A DNA stretch of 64,000 bases, from NCBI RefSeq assembly GCF_012932145.1, contig NZ_MWOK01000002.1, positions 124,001 to 188,000 on the forward strand, given 5' to 3'. Positions 37,753 through 48,942 of the stretch are shown here, piece by piece; positions within the stretch are counted from its first letter, which is position 1, and the number at the start of each line of letters is the position of its first letter. Source of the DNA: Acidovorax sp. SRB_14 (GTDB lineage: Bacteria > Pseudomonadota > Gammaproteobacteria > Burkholderiales > Burkholderiaceae_C). The notes under the pieces are model-generated. The model saw only the letters and a program-made list of their open reading frames with translations, was not told the DNA's origin and ran no database searches. The position numbers were made by a program, and so were the translations under genes.

Positions 37753-38787
37753 TCAGCGCACGGGATCGGCGTACATCAGGCCGCCGTTGTTCCACTGGTT
37801 GTTGAGGCCGCGCGGCAAGCCCAGGGCCGATTTGGGCCCGACATTGCGCTCGAAGATCTCGCCGTAGTTGCCCGTCGCCTTGAGTGCGTTGGCCATCCAG
37901 TCCTTGCCCAGGCCAAGGAGCTTGCCCATGTCTTCCGTCACGCCCAGGATGCGCAACACCACCGGGTCCTTGCTGGTGGTTTTCATCTGCTCCACATTGG
38001 CCTGGGTGATGCCGTATTCCTCGGACTCGATCAGGCCGTAGATCACCCACTTGACGATGGCGAACCACTCATCGTCCCCGCGGCGCACCATCGGTCCCAG
38101 GGGCTCCTTGGAGATCAGGTCGGGCAGGATGGTGTGGTCCGCCGGGGTGGCGGCCTGCTTGTTGCGGATCGACGCCAGGCCCGAGGCGTCGGTGGTGTAC
38201 GAGATGCATCGGCCCGAGAAATAGGCCGCCACGGCGGCCTCCTCCTTCTCGAACACCACGGTCTTGATGTTGAGGCTGTGGGCCTTGGAGTAGTCGGTCA
38301 GGTTCTTTTCGGTGGTGGTGCCGGACTGCACGCACACCGTCTGGTTCTTGAACTGCTTGGCGCTCTTGATGCCACTCTTGACTGGCACGATGAAGCCCTG
38401 GCCGTCGTAGTACGTGACGACCGTCTGGTTCAGGCCCAGCGATGCATCGCGCGTGAGCGTGAAGGTCGTGTTGCGCGAGAGCACATCGATCTCGCCCGAT
38501 TGCAGCGCCGTGAAGCGCTGCTGCGCCGTCAGCGGCACGTATTTCACCTTCTCTGCATCTCCAAGCACCGCCGCGGCCGTCGCGCGGCAGATGTCCACGT
38601 CCAGCCCCGACCATTTGCCCGTGGAGTCGGCCGCCGAAAAACCCGCCAAACCCGTGTGGACGCCACAGACCACCTGCCCGCGCGACTTGATGCCGTCGAG
38701 CGTTTTGCCCGCATGGGCGGGCAAGGCAAGCAGCGTGCTGGCCGCTGCCAAGGTGATTGCTGCCCACTTGAATTCGCTGATTTTCAT
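37753..38787 (-). CDS. aapJ: Amino acid ABC transporter substrate-binding protein (AapJ/BztA type)
   Basis: The 344-residue protein has a Sec signal peptide (AAITLAAASTLLALPAHA) and the general amino-acid-binding fold: LDGIKSRGQVVCGVHTGLAG, FSAADSTGKWSGLDVDICRA, QRFTALQSGEIDVLSRNTTF, and CVQSGTTTEKNLTDY. The CGV and C residues at the two hinges match the AapJ/BztA disulfide-containing group. It heads the aapJQMP operon. A short inverted repeat overlaps its leader (38802-38815). Confidence 0.95.
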   Translation of the reverse strand: MKISEFKWAAITLAAASTLLALPAHAGKTLDGIKSRGQVVCGVHTGLAGFSAADSTGKWSGLDVDICRATAAAVLGDAEKVKYVPLTAQQRFTALQSGEIDVLSRNTTFTLTRDASLGLNQTVVTYYDGQGFIVPVKSGIKSAKQFKNQTVCVQSGTTTEKNLTDYSKAHSLNIKTVVFEKEEAAVAAYFSGRCISYTTDASGLASIRNKQAATPADHTILPDLISKEPLGPMVRRGDDEWFAIVKWVIYGLIESEEYGITQANVEQMKTTSKDPVVLRILGVTEDMGKLLGLGKDWMANALKATGNYGEIFERNVGPKSALGLPRGLNNQWNNGGLMYADPVR

Positions 38788-38801
38788 GGCGGTCTCCGAT
38801 G

Positions 38802-38815
38802 TGTGAAATGTCACA
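38802..38815. promoter_or_regulatory. Possible operator TGTGA-N4-TCACA before aapJ
   Basis: TGTGAAATGTCACA is a near-perfect 14-bp inverted repeat 15 nt upstream of the aapJ ATG. The half-sites resemble Crp/Fnr-type recognition boxes but with a 4-nt instead of 6-nt spacer. It may also be a coincidence in an AT-rich leader. Confidence 0.3.
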
Positions 38816-39006
38816 AAAAGCCGCCGCGGTGCGCGGCAGCCCTGGAGTCGCACCTTAACGAAAGCACTCTGTTACTTGCATCGGGGTTTACACGCGCGCC
38901 GGTGCAAACCCGCACAGCCGACGCTTTGAACCCTTGACCAGGGTGAGGATGCCAGGCCCGCCATGCGCGCCCGCGCATCCACCGCTGCGCCGGCAGAATC
39001 CAAGTC

Positions 39007-39053
39007 AAATGGGCCTCAAACGCTTATGGATAAATCGTTGATAGCTATCAATA
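39007..39053 (-). repeat. Dispersed palindromic repeat, copy 7 (downstream of glmM)
   Basis: On the minus strand this reads TATTGATAGCTATCAACGAT, then TTATCCATAAGCGTTTGAGG and CCC. GATAGCTATC is itself a 10-bp perfect palindrome. It begins just 9 nt after the glmM stop and probably folds to end that transcript. The rest of the 275-nt gap to aapJ holds no gene I can see. Confidence 0.75.
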
Positions 39054-39062
39054 TGATGGCAA

Positions 39063-40397
39063 TCAACCGCGCCGGGCGGCGTCGGCCAGCCGCTCTGCGC
39101 AGGCGCTGGCCTGGGCTGCGTCGCGCGCCTCCACCATCACGCGCAGCAGCGGCTCGGTGCCACTGGCGCGGATGAGAATGCGGCCTGAGCGGCCTAGCTC
39201 GGCCTCGACGGCCCGGGTTTCTTCGGCCAGCAGGGCATTGCATTTCCAGTCCTGGTCCGGCGGCAGGCGCACGTTCAACAGCACCTGCGGGAACAGCACC
39301 AGATCGGCCAGCGCCTGTGCCAGGCTCTGGCCCGTGCGCACGCAGGTCTGCAGCACCTGCAAGGCGCTGACCAGGCCATCACCGGTAGTGTGCTTGTCGA
39401 GCACCAGCAAGTGGCCCGAGCCCTCTCCGCCCAACATCCAGTGGTGCTGGGCCAGCGCTTCGAGCACGTAGCGGTCGCCGACCTTGGCGCGCACGAACTT
39501 CACGCCGCGCGCCTGCAGGGCCAGCTCCACCGCCATGTTGGTCATCAGCGTGCCCACCACCCCGGGCACATGCTCATCGCGCCCCATGCGCTCGCACACC
39601 ATCAGGAACAGCAACTCATCGCCGTTGTACAGGCGGCCATCCGCGTCAACCATCTGCAGCCGGTCGGCATCGCCGTCGAGGGCGATGCCGAAGTCGGCGC
39701 GGTGCGCACGCACCGCCTGCACCAGCGCGGCCGGGTGCGTGGCGCCCACGCCGTCGTTGATGTTGACGCCATCGGGGGTGCAGCCGATGGCAATGACCTC
39801 GGCGCCCAGCTCATGGAACACCATGGGCGCAATCTGGTAGGCCGCGCCATGGGCCGCGTCCACCACGACCTTGAGGCCGCGCAGCGTGAGGTCGTGGGAA
39901 AAGGTGCTCTTGCAGAACTCGATGTAGCGGCCTGCGGCATCGTCGAGCCGGCGCGTCTTGCCCAGCGAAGCCGAATCGGCCCACACCGGGGGCTCGTCCA
40001 GCGCGGCCTCGACCGCCAGCTCCCAGGCGTCGGGCAGCTTGGTGCCCTGGGCGCTGAAAAACTTGATGCCATTGTCGGGAAAGGCATTGTGGCTGGCAGA
40101 GATCACCACCCCGAGGCTCGCGCGCTGGGCGCGGGTGAGGTAGGCCACGCCGGGTGTGGGCAAGGGTCCGAGCAGCACCACATCGACGCCGGCGGAGTTG
40201 AAGCCGGATTCGAGCGCGCTCTCCAGCATGTAGCCCGAAATGCGCGTGTCCTTGCCGATCAGCACCGTGGGGCGCTCTTCGGTCCGCTTCAGTACGCGGC
40301 CGACGGCATGCGCCAGGCGCAGCACAAAATCGGGGGTGATGGGCGCCTGGCCGACGGTGCCCCGAATGCCGTCGGTGCCAAAGTATTTTTGAGTCAT
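39063..40397 (-). CDS. glmM: Phosphoglucosamine mutase
   Basis: GlmM interconverts glucosamine 6-phosphate and 1-phosphate for peptidoglycan and lipopolysaccharide precursors. The 444-residue protein has the start [20 protein letters not shown], the phosphoserine loop [19 protein letters not shown] (Ser near 105), the metal loop [16 protein letters not shown] (about 243-258), and the sugar-recognition segment [19 protein letters not shown]-terminal phosphate-binding [15 protein letters not shown] is present. Length is standard. Usually the next gene is folP; here a molybdoenzyme gene lies in between. Confidence 0.98.
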   Translation of the reverse strand: MTQKYFGTDGIRGTVGQAPITPDFVLRLAHAVGRVLKRTEERPTVLIGKDTRISGYMLESALESGFNSAGVDVVLLGPLPTPGVAYLTRAQRASLGVVISASHNAFPDNGIKFFSAQGTKLPDAWELAVEAALDEPPVWADSASLGKTRRLDDAAGRYIEFCKSTFSHDLTLRGLKVVVDAAHGAAYQIAPMVFHELGAEVIAIGCTPDGVNINDGVGATHPAALVQAVRAHRADFGIALDGDADRLQMVDADGRLYNGDELLFLMVCERMGRDEHVPGVVGTLMTNMAVELALQARGVKFVRAKVGDRYVLEALAQHHWMLGGEGSGHLLVLDKHTTGDGLVSALQVLQTCVRTGQSLAQALADLVLFPQVLLNVRLPPDQDWKCNALLAEETRAVEAELGRSGRILIRASGTEPLLRVMVEARDAAQASACAERLADAARRG

Positions 40398-40490
40398 GGA
40401 GTCGGTGTGACGCTGCTGTTTTGTCGCATTTGAGTCTAGCGCACGGCGCGGCCGCCCATGTCCCTCTCGGCCCGCAGTGCCCACAAAGCT

Positions 40491-40526
40491 AAAAATCCCC
40501 GCGAGGCCGTGGCCGGCATCGCGGGG
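40491..40526 (-). terminator. Rho-independent terminator of the molybdoenzyme gene
   Basis: On the minus strand a CCCCGCGA stem arm pairs with TCGCGGGG, with further GC pairs in the loop (GGCC/GGCC), and is followed by ATTTTTAG. It lies 25 nt after the molybdoenzyme stop. This separates that gene from glmM, which needs its own promoter. Confidence 0.85.
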
Positions 40527-40551
40527 CTGCGCAGGGGGCCAAGGGCCGGGG

Positions 40552-43248
40552 TCAGGGCTTGGCGTTCTTGAGCAGGAACTCCAGCACCAGCTTGCGCTCG
40601 CCGTCGTCCAGGCCGGCCCGCGGGAACATGCTTTGCGTGATGCCCAGCCACTGCGTGCCGTTGAACTGGCCAGGGTCGCGCGGGCCATGGCAGACCGTGC
40701 AGCGCTGGTAGAAGATCTTCTCGCCCGGGCTCAGCGACGCCATCGACTTTTCCTTGAGCGCCACCGCGCGGTCCAGGCCATAGAACTTCTCGTCGAATTG
40801 GACCGTCCGCTTGACCGACTTGGAAGGCTCGAAGGCGCGCGTCGGGCTTTCCGGGTCCTTGCACTTGCGCAGCTTGGCCAGGCAGGTGTCTGCCGTGGTG
40901 GCCTGGCTCAGCGCGCTGGCACGCCGGCTGCTGGTCAGGAAGTTGACCAGGCCGTTGTTGCAGCGCCCCTTGCTGTCGAGTTGCGGCCAGCCGCCTTCGT
41001 AGATGCTGACCACGCCGGGCATGATCTTGTCGGACAGCACGGCCCCGACGACGATGGAGCCGCGGTCGTTGTAGAGCTCGACCAGGTCACCATTCTTGAT
41101 GCCGCGCTCGCGGGCATCCTGCGTGTTCACGACCAGCGGCTCGCGCCCCTGCACCGCATACAGCTTGCGCAGCGGCTCGGCGTTGGCCATTTGCGAGTGC
41201 AGGCGGTAGAAGGGGTGCGGGCTCACCACATGCAGCTCGCCCTTTTTCGCGTTGCCCAGGTACTCGGCAGGTTCGAGGAACTTGGGCATGGGCGGGCAAT
41301 CGTCGAGCTGGAGCTTGTCGATGGTGGCGGAATACATCTCGATCTTGCCGGTGGGGGTGTGCAGCGGGTTCTTCACCGGGTCGGTGCGGAAATCGCCGTG
41401 GCGCACCCACTTGCGCGCCTCCTCGGGCACCTTGATCTCGGCCACGCCGGCCTCCCAGAACTTCTCCCACGGCAGTTGCGCCGCGGCCGAGCTGCCCTCG
41501 TAGGCCAGTTTGACGTAATCGAGCGAGGTGAGGCCTTCGGTGAAGGCGTATTCGACGCCGCACAGCGCCGACAGGCGGCGGAAGATTTCAAAGTCGTCGA
41601 GCGCATCGCCCACCGGCGCAATCACCTGCTTCATGGCAAAGATCTTGTCGATGCCATAGGTGCCGCCCGAAGAGATGTCGTTGCGCTCGAGTGTGGTGGT
41701 CGCCGGCAGCACGATGTCAGCCCAGCGCGTCGAAGCCGTCCACCAGCAGTCTTGCACCACGATCGTGTCCACCGTCTTGAAGGCACGGATCAGCTCGTTG
41801 ATGTCCTGCTGGTGCGACAGCAGGTTGTTGCCGGCGTTGTAGATCATTCCGACATGGTCGGGATACTGGTAGGTCGTGCCGTTGTAGGTGAACGATTTGC
41901 CGGGGTTGTTCAGCATCTCGCTGATGCGGGAGGCAGGGCAGATTTTCTTGACCGGGTTGCGGCCCTGCGACATGCCGCGCGGGCCCGTGCCACCCGACTG
42001 CGGCATGCCGCCGCCGCCGTAGTGCCAGCTGAAGCCCACGCCCTGACCAGGCAGGCCGATGTTGCCGACCATGCAGGCGAAGTTGACGATGGCCCAGTAC
42101 GGCATTTCACCGTGGTGCGCGCGCTGGATGGCCCAGGAGCCCGCGAACTGCGTGCGCTTGCTGGAAAACAGGTCGGCCAGTTCGCGGATCTTGGCGGCGG
42201 GAATGCCGGTGATCGCGGCGGCCCACTCGGGCGTCTTCGCTGGCGTGCCATCGGCGTCCTTGCCCAGCAGGTACGCCAGGAAGCGGTCAAAGCCCACCGT
42301 GTATTTGTCGATGAACGCCTGCTTGTGCTTGCCTGTCGTGTAGACGTGGTAGCCCATCGCCAGGAACAGTGCGGTGTCGGTGTTGGGAACGATCTTGACC
42401 CACTCCGAACCCATTTTCTCGTCGGTGGTGGTGACCTGCGGGTTGATCGACACAAATTTCACCCCCGCCTTCTTGATCGCGTCCCAGTGGTCGTACATCT
42501 CATGGTCGGCCACGGTGTATTCAATGCGGTTGTTCTTGTTCGGGTCGCAGCCGATGAACACAAACACTTCGGTGTTGTCGCGCACCTGCTCCCAGGCGGT
42601 CTGGGCCGAATACACCTCCATGTCGCCGATCACATACGGCATGATGATTTGCGCCGCACCCCCCGAATAATCGCCCGTGGTGACCGAGCAGCCGCCCAGC
42701 AGGTTGAAAAATCGGCCCTGCAGCACGTTGGGGCGAAAAATGCCGGCATGCGACCAGCCGCCATACGAGCTGCTGAACACGCCCTCGTTGCCGTGTTTTT
42801 CGATGGTGTCGAGAATGGCCTTGGCGGTCAGGCCCAGTGCGACGTCCCAACTCACCTCGACGAACTCTTCCTTGCCGCGCAGCTCGGGCTTGCGGTTGCC
42901 CTGCAGTCCGTCCAGGTAGGACTTGCGCACCATCGGTGCCTTGATCCGGGTCTTGTCATAGGTGCGGCCCAGCACCCCCAAGGTCAGCATCTCGGTCGGG
43001 CGGGCGTCGGCGCGCGTGGGGGTCACTTTTTCCAGTCGGCCATTTTTCACCGATGCGATGAAGGGGCCGTAATGGGTGGCATGCGCCACTGTGCCCGTCC
43101 AGGTGGCGTAGGCAATGCCAGGCGCCGAGGTCGCAGGCGTTTGCGCAAAAGCCCGGGCAAAAGGCCCCACCGGAAACAGGCTGGCAGCCAGACCTGCCGT
43201 GCCGACCGCGCCAGCAGCGCCGAGTAGATTGCGTCGAGACAATGCCAT
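40552..43248 (-). CDS. TorA/DMSO-reductase-like molybdoenzyme with C-terminal cytochrome c domain
   Basis: The 898-residue protein has a twin-arginine leader ([20 protein letters not shown]), a TorA/DorA-type molybdopterin body lacking the N-terminal iron-sulfur cysteines ([19 protein letters not shown]), the conserved [14 protein letters not shown] block, and GDYSGGAAQ (near 195), where Ser is the expected molybdenum ligand. Guanine-dinucleotide binding regions follow ([16 protein letters not shown] and [15 protein letters not shown]). The last ~60 residues form a monohaem cytochrome c: CTVCH at about 850-854, a Trp and a distal Met ([10 protein letters not shown]). This tail resembles the C-terminal haem domain of TorC. 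Predicted: periplasmic reductase of S- or N-oxides that carries its own electron-entry haem. No torC, torD or regulator genes are adjacent. The ATG at 43248 sits at the Tat signal. Confidence 0.88.
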   Translation of the reverse strand: MALSRRNLLGAAGAVGTAGLAASLFPVGPFARAFAQTPATSAPGIAYATWTGTVAHATHYGPFIASVKNGRLEKVTPTRADARPTEMLTLGVLGRTYDKTRIKAPMVRKSYLDGLQGNRKPELRGKEEFVEVSWDVALGLTAKAILDTIEKHGNEGVFSSSYGGWSHAGIFRPNVLQGRFFNLLGGCSVTTGDYSGGAAQIIMPYVIGDMEVYSAQTAWEQVRDNTEVFVFIGCDPNKNNRIEYTVADHEMYDHWDAIKKAGVKFVSINPQVTTTDEKMGSEWVKIVPNTDTALFLAMGYHVYTTGKHKQAFIDKYTVGFDRFLAYLLGKDADGTPAKTPEWAAAITGIPAAKIRELADLFSSKRTQFAGSWAIQRAHHGEMPYWAIVNFACMVGNIGLPGQGVGFSWHYGGGGMPQSGGTGPRGMSQGRNPVKKICPASRISEMLNNPGKSFTYNGTTYQYPDHVGMIYNAGNNLLSHQQDINELIRAFKTVDTIVVQDCWWTASTRWADIVLPATTTLERNDISSGGTYGIDKIFAMKQVIAPVGDALDDFEIFRRLSALCGVEYAFTEGLTSLDYVKLAYEGSSAAAQLPWEKFWEAGVAEIKVPEEARKWVRHGDFRTDPVKNPLHTPTGKIEMYSATIDKLQLDDCPPMPKFLEPAEYLGNAKKGELHVVSPHPFYRLHSQMANAEPLRKLYAVQGREPLVVNTQDARERGIKNGDLVELYNDRGSIVVGAVLSDKIMPGVVSIYEGGWPQLDSKGRCNNGLVNFLTSSRRASALSQATTADTCLAKLRKCKDPESPTRAFEPSKSVKRTVQFDEKFYGLDRAVALKEKSMASLSPGEKIFYQRCTVCHGPRDPGQFNGTQWLGITQSMFPRAGLDDGERKLVLEFLLKNAKP

Positions 43249-43279
43249 TTGCAACTTTCTAAGTCCTTGAAGTGGTCTT

Positions 43280-43308
43280 AGGGTAACCCCTGAGACATTT
43301 AATGACAA
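43280..43308 (-). promoter_or_regulatory. Candidate promoter of the molybdoenzyme gene
   Basis: On the minus strand, TTGTCA (43308-43303) and TACCCT (43285-43280) are 17 nt apart, 32 nt before the start codon. The -35 is good (5/6), the -10 weak (3/6). The rest of the 279-nt gap to folP has no gene I can see. Confidence 0.4.
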
Positions 43309-43527
43309 GAATCAAGGGACCAGTTGCCAACACCAATGAACTCGGCATGCGCCAGGTCAACATCCCGTCACATTGGCTGCGCAAAAAACCGCAACAGCGC
43401 CACCAGACCACAGGCACGGGCACGGGCACGTTGTCACGCCCGACGCGGTACCAGACGCCGCCAGGGAAAAGACGCGGTGCTCGTCACGGCGCACCCTGCT
43501 TGGAGGGTCCTGGGTCGGACAGTCGTT

Positions 43528-44391
43528 CTATGGGCGCTGCGGCACAGGGCTTGCAGCCGCTGCCGTGCCCGATTCCATAGCGCGCCAGACCGCCAGGGCC
43601 TGCACCGTTTCGCGCACGTCATGCACGCGCACGATGCGCGCACCGCGCTCCACGGCGAGCAGCGCAGCGGCCACGCTGGGCTGCAGCCGCTGGTCCACGT
43701 CCAGCCCCGTGACAGCGCCCAGCGATGATTTGCGCGACCAGCCTGCCAGCACCGGATAGCCCAGCGCCAGCAGCTCCCGCTGGCGTGCCAGCAGCGCGAA
43801 GTTCTGTTCCACGGTTTTGCCGAACCCAATGCCGGGGTCGAGCACAATGCGGGTCTTTTCGACCCCTAGCGCTTGCAGGGCATGCGCTGATTGCTCTAAA
43901 AACAGGAGCACTTGCGGCAGCACATCGCCCACCATGGGCGCAAGCTGCATGGTCTGGGGGTCGCCGTGCATGTGCATCAGGCAGACACCGCAGCGCGGGT
44001 GCCGTGCCACCACCTGCGCCGCACCGGGCTGGCGCAGCGCCCAGATGTCGTTGACGATGTCGGCACCCAGGTCGAGCGCCGCCTGCATGACCTCGGGCTT
44101 GTAGGTGTCGATGGAGATCGGCGCACCCAGGCCGACCGCGCCGCGCACCAGCGGCAGCACACGCGCCAGTTCCTCGTCCAGGCCCACGGCCGGGCTGCCG
44201 GGGCGGGTGGATTCACCGCCGATGTCGAGGATGTCGGCACCGTCCTTGAGAAGCTGCTCGCAGTGGCGCAGCGCCGCAGCAGTCGAACCATGGCGCCCCC
44301 CATCAGAGAAGGAGTCCGGGGTCACATTGACGATGCCCATGGTGAGCGGGCGTGTCAGGTCCAGGGTGAAACGGGTGGTTTGCCAGAGCAT
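43528..44391 (-). CDS. folP: Dihydropteroate synthase
   Basis: FolP joins pterin pyrophosphate and p-aminobenzoate in folate synthesis and is the sulfonamide target. The 287-residue TIM barrel has GIVNVTPDSFSDGG (about 18-31), DILDIGGESTRPGSPAV, ISIDTYKPEV, the ND in DIVNDIWAL, MHMHGDPQTMQ, LDPGIGFGKTVEQN, and GWSRKSSLGAVTG. The ATG at 44391 is chosen because a terminator for ftsH ends just upstream. A palindromic repeat copy lies inside the gene (43863-43904). Confidence 0.98.
   Translation of the reverse strand: MLWQTTRFTLDLTRPLTMGIVNVTPDSFSDGGRHGSTAAALRHCEQLLKDGADILDIGGESTRPGSPAVGLDEELARVLPLVRGAVGLGAPISIDTYKPEVMQAALDLGADIVNDIWALRQPGAAQVVARHPRCGVCLMHMHGDPQTMQLAPMVGDVLPQVLLFLEQSAHALQALGVEKTRIVLDPGIGFGKTVEQNFALLARQRELLALGYPVLAGWSRKSSLGAVTGLDVDQRLQPSVAAALLAVERGARIVRVHDVRETVQALAVWRAMESGTAAAASPVPQRP
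43863..43904 (-). repeat. Dispersed palindromic repeat, copy 8, inside folP
   Basis: In the sense direction of folP the stretch reads TTTTTAGAGCAATCAGCGCA, then TGCCCTGCAAGCGCTAG. The T-run, AGCGC box and AAGCGCTAG box fit the family. It encodes LFLEQSAHALQALG in frame, in a variable helix of dihydropteroate synthase, without an obvious change in protein length. Confidence 0.55.
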
Positions 44392-44400
44392 GGGGATCCA

Positions 44401-44436
44401 GAAAAAAGAAAACAAAAACGGGGCTGCAAGCCCCGT
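44401..44436 (-). terminator. Rho-independent terminator of ftsH
   Basis: An 8-bp perfect stem (ACGGGGCT/AGCCCCGT, loop TGC) is followed on the minus strand by TTTTTGTTTTC and another T-run. It lies 27 nt after the ftsH stop, and folP starts 10 nt further on, so folP must have its own promoter or rely on readthrough. Confidence 0.92.
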
Positions 44437-44462
44437 TGTGGTGGTGAAAAGGCGCCTTGGCG

Positions 44463-46385
<1,923 letters not shown>

Positions 46386-46542
46386 GCGGGACTCCAGAGA
46401 GAGTGGCGGGAAACAGGCATGACCTATGTGGACCCGATTTTAGGCGTTTCAACCCGAGGCCCTTGGGCAATGCCCCCTCGCGGCCATGGGCGGAATGCGG
46501 ACTTTAGGGGCCAGCGACGGTGTTGTTGACCTGCGGCAAGCT
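46386..46542 (-). other. rlmE-ftsH intergenic region
   Basis: The 157 nt hold no gene I can support. In other proteobacteria a heat-shock promoter for ftsH lies in this position; I cannot identify a convincing one here. Confidence 0.35.
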
Positions 46543-47205
46543 TCAGGCCGTGCTTTTGAGACCGATGCCCACCAGAAAGGTTTCCGAGGATTTGTCACGC
46601 GATGCCTTGGGCTTGACCGGCTTGACCACGCGAAAGGTGTCCTTGAACAGTTGCACCAGCGGCGCATAGGCGCCGCCATGGAACAGCTTGACCACCAGCG
46701 CACCCTCGGGCTTCAGGTGCTGGCAGGCGAAGTCCACCGCCAGCTCGACCAGGTGCGCAATGCGTGCGGCGTCGGTCGATCCGATACCCGAGAGGTTGGG
46801 CGCCATGTCCGAGACCACCACGTCCACCTGGCGGCCCTGCAGCGCCTGCTCGAGCTGCTGCAGCACCTCGGGCTCGCGGAAATCGCCCTGCAGGAACAGC
46901 ACACCCTCGATGGGTTCCATGGGCAGGATGTCCAGGGAAATGATGCTGCCGTTGAGCCCCCCCGCGGCCGCGCCCGTCGGCGAGAGGCGGCGGCGCACAT
47001 ACTGGCTCCAGGCACCCGGCGTGCTGCCCAGGTCGACCACGGTGTGGCCGGGACGGATCAGTCCGAACTGTTCGTCGATTTCCTTGAGCTTGTAGGCGGC
47101 GCGCGCGCGAAAGCCCTCCTTGTGGGCCAGTTTGACGTAGGTGTCGTTGACATGGTCGTTGAGCCACGCCTTGTTCACCTTCTTGCTTTGGGTTTTGACT
47201 TTCAT
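46543..47205 (-). CDS. rlmE: 23S rRNA 2'-O-methyltransferase RlmE (FtsJ)
   Basis: RlmE methylates U2552 in the large ribosomal subunit. The 220-residue SAM-dependent enzyme shows [20 protein letters not shown], the SAM motif [15 protein letters not shown] (about 57-71), [16 protein letters not shown] with the catalytic Asp and [20 protein letters not shown] with the catalytic Lys. The fourth catalytic residue, a Glu, follows near FLVGIG. Its start faces yhbY 32 nt away, so the two are divergently transcribed. Confidence 0.98.
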   Translation of the reverse strand: MKVKTQSKKVNKAWLNDHVNDTYVKLAHKEGFRARAAYKLKEIDEQFGLIRPGHTVVDLGSTPGAWSQYVRRRLSPTGAAAGGLNGSIISLDILPMEPIEGVLFLQGDFREPEVLQQLEQALQGRQVDVVVSDMAPNLSGIGSTDAARIAHLVELAVDFACQHLKPEGALVVKLFHGGAYAPLVQLFKDTFRVVKPVKPKASRDKSSETFLVGIGLKSTA

Positions 47206-47237
47206 GCTTCTTTCATCCTGCCTCGATAATACGGCCC

Positions 47238-47714
47238 ATGCCCCAAATTGAACTCACTCCGGCCGAGCGCCGGGAACAACGCGCCCAAGCCCACCACCTG
47301 GCCCCCGTGGTCCTGATCGGCGGCGATGGCCTCACCCCTGGCGTGCGCAAGGAAATCGATGCCGCGCTGAACGCCCACGGCCTCATCAAGGTGCGCGTCT
47401 TCAACGATGACCGCGCCGCGCGCGAGCTGATGTACCAGGAACTGGCCGCCGACCTGAACGCCGCTCCCATCCAGCACATCGGCAAGCTGCTCGTGCTGTG
47501 GCGCCCGCAGCCCGAAAAAGAGCGCGCCGCCGCCGACGAGGACCGCATGCCCGGCCCGCGCGACGTGAAGGTCATGAAATACAGCAAGCGCGGCGGCCAG
47601 CGCCCCGAGATCAAGACCCTGCGCGTGCTCGGCAACCAGCGCCTGACCTCGGGTGGCCAGATCAAGCGCGCCAAGCCGAAGAAGAAATCCATCAAGAAGC
47701 GCCAGGCCGACTGA
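47238..47714 (+). CDS. yhbY: YhbY family RNA-binding (CRM domain) protein
   Basis: The 158-residue protein has the CRM RNA-binding fold: [40 protein letters not shown] (GxxG loop), [15 protein letters not shown] and [13 protein letters not shown]. It associates with pre-50S ribosomal subunits in E. coli. The long C-terminal extension (about 100-158) is Lys/Arg-rich and ends [13 protein letters not shown]. It is divergent from rlmE, a known arrangement. The next gene begins 5 nt after its stop. Confidence 0.92.
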   Translation: MPQIELTPAERREQRAQAHHLAPVVLIGGDGLTPGVRKEIDAALNAHGLIKVRVFNDDRAARELMYQELAADLNAAPIQHIGKLLVLWRPQPEKERAAADEDRMPGPRDVKVMKYSKRGGQRPEIKTLRVLGNQRLTSGGQIKRAKPKKKSIKKRQAD

Positions 47715-47718
47715 CGAC

Positions 47719-48474
47719 ATGAGCGCGACCGCCCCTGCCGCCACGGCCGCCCAGCGCCATGTGATCTGCATGAAATGGGGCCGCAAGTACGGCCCCGAGT
47801 ACGTCAACCGCCTATATGCGATGGTGCGCCGCCACCTGAGCGGCGACTTCCACTTCGTCTGCCTGACCGACGACAGCGCCGGCATCCGCAGCGAAGTGCA
47901 GTGCCTGCCGATTCCCCCACTGGACCTGCCTGCGGGCATTCCCGAGCGCGGCTGGAACAAGCTGGCGACCTTCCAAGCCGACCTGCACGGTCTGCGCGGC
48001 ACCGCGCTGTTCCTGGACGTGGATGTGGTCGTCACCGGCAGCCTGGACGACTTTTTCACGCAGCCCGGTGAATTTCTCATCATCCACGACTACAAGCGGC
48101 CCTGGCGCATCACCGGCAACTCGTCGGTCTACCGCTTCGAGCTGGGCGCGCATCCGGACGTGCTGGCGTATTTCCGCGGCCACTTTGCCGAGATCCGTCG
48201 GCAGTACCGCAACGAGCAGGCCTACCTGTCGGATTTCCTGCACAAACAGGGCAAGCTGGCCTACTGGCCCAAGGACTGGTGCCCCAGCTTCAAGTACGAC
48301 GGCATTCCGGCCTGGCCGACCAATTACTGGAAAGCCCCGTTCGTGCCCCCGGGCGCGCGCATCGTCATTTTTCATGGGGAATGCAACCCGCCCGACGCGC
48401 TCGCGGGCCGGCGCAACCGGCGTTTTCGCTTCATCCAGCCCGCCACCTGGGTGGCCGAGCACTGGCACGAATAG
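47719..48474 (+). CDS. Glycosyltransferase-like protein
   Basis: The 251-residue protein has a GT-A-like core: ICMKWGRKYGPEYVNRLYAM, FHFVCLTDDSAGIRSEV, GWNKLATFQADLHGL, the FLDVDVVVTGSLDDFF stretch whose DVD could be the DxD metal-nucleotide motif, and SSVYRFELGAHPDVL. These match proteins annotated as family 8-like or DUF-type glycosyltransferases. The donor and acceptor are unknown. It overlaps no gene and converges with the DUF4149 gene 18 nt later. Confidence 0.7.
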   Translation: MSATAPAATAAQRHVICMKWGRKYGPEYVNRLYAMVRRHLSGDFHFVCLTDDSAGIRSEVQCLPIPPLDLPAGIPERGWNKLATFQADLHGLRGTALFLDVDVVVTGSLDDFFTQPGEFLIIHDYKRPWRITGNSSVYRFELGAHPDVLAYFRGHFAEIRRQYRNEQAYLSDFLHKQGKLAYWPKDWCPSFKYDGIPAWPTNYWKAPFVPPGARIVIFHGECNPPDALAGRRNRRFRFIQPATWVAEHWHE

Positions 48475-48492
48475 ACGGGCGGCGTGCCGGGA

Positions 48493-48918
48493 TCAGGCCG
48501 CCTGTTTTGCAGGGCTGCGCAGCGTGTGCCACAGCACCGTGAACGCGCAGGCCCATTGCGCCAGGTACAGCACGCTGCCCACGCTGTGCCACAGCCGCAG
48601 GTCCTGGCGCGCCACGATGCGCGGCGCCACGCCGAACTGCGACAGCAGCGCCAGCAACAAGCCACCGACTATAAAAACAATAGCTGCTTTCGCCCATGGG
48701 TATTGGGTTACAGAGCCTTTTGGCCTTGAAACAAGCAGTAAAAGCATGCAGCACACCACCGACACCCAGGTCTGCGCGGCAAACAGGCGCGCGGCCATTC
48801 CGCCCGCCAAGGCGGGCGTGGGCAGGTGGGCGAACAGCAGCGGCACGACCAGGAATCCCACGGTGCTGAGGCTGCCCCACCACAGGGCGGCAATGAGCGC
48901 TGGCAATCGGGCACGCAT
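48493..48918 (-). CDS. DUF4149 domain membrane protein
   Basis: The 141-residue protein has four hydrophobic helices: LPALIAALWWGSLSTVGFLV, WVSVVCCMLLLLV, AAIVFIVGGLLLALLSQF and LAQWACAFTVLWHTL, and the family block APRIVARQDLRLWHSVGSVL. It matches the DUF4149 (TMEM205-like) family, whose role in bacteria is unknown. It follows greA on the same strand, 24 nt away. Helix 3 and the loop before it overlap a palindromic repeat (48671-48725). Confidence 0.8.
   Translation of the reverse strand: MRARLPALIAALWWGSLSTVGFLVVPLLFAHLPTPALAGGMAARLFAAQTWVSVVCCMLLLLVSRPKGSVTQYPWAKAAIVFIVGGLLLALLSQFGVAPRIVARQDLRLWHSVGSVLYLAQWACAFTVLWHTLRSPAKQAA
48671..48725 (+). repeat. Dispersed palindromic repeat, copy 9, inside the DUF4149 gene
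   Basis: The plus strand reads ATAAAAACAATAGCTGCTTT, then CGCCCATGGGTATTGGGTTA and CAGAGCC. The TAGCTGCT and AGAGCC boxes fit the family, while the central arm is diverged. It encodes part of GSVTQYPWAKAAIVF on the opposite strand, in frame. The local base composition is visibly more AT-rich than the rest of the gene. Confidence 0.6.
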
Positions 48919-48942
48919 GACCGGGATTCGCCTTGCCGCGCC

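Noticed and set aside
38788-39062. Possible tRNA or small RNA gene between aapJ and glmM
   Set aside because: I could not form a cloverleaf or find conserved T-loop sequence. The only structured part is the palindromic repeat next to glmM.
40477-43227. A 916-codon plus-strand frame
   Set aside because: It is antisense to the molybdoenzyme gene and shows the same Arg/His/Val/Gly-rich composition as other shadow frames, with no known motif.
43418-43432. Short tandem GGCAC-type repeat near the molybdoenzyme start
   Set aside because: There are only about three short units, expected by chance in this composition, and no pairing or conserved context.
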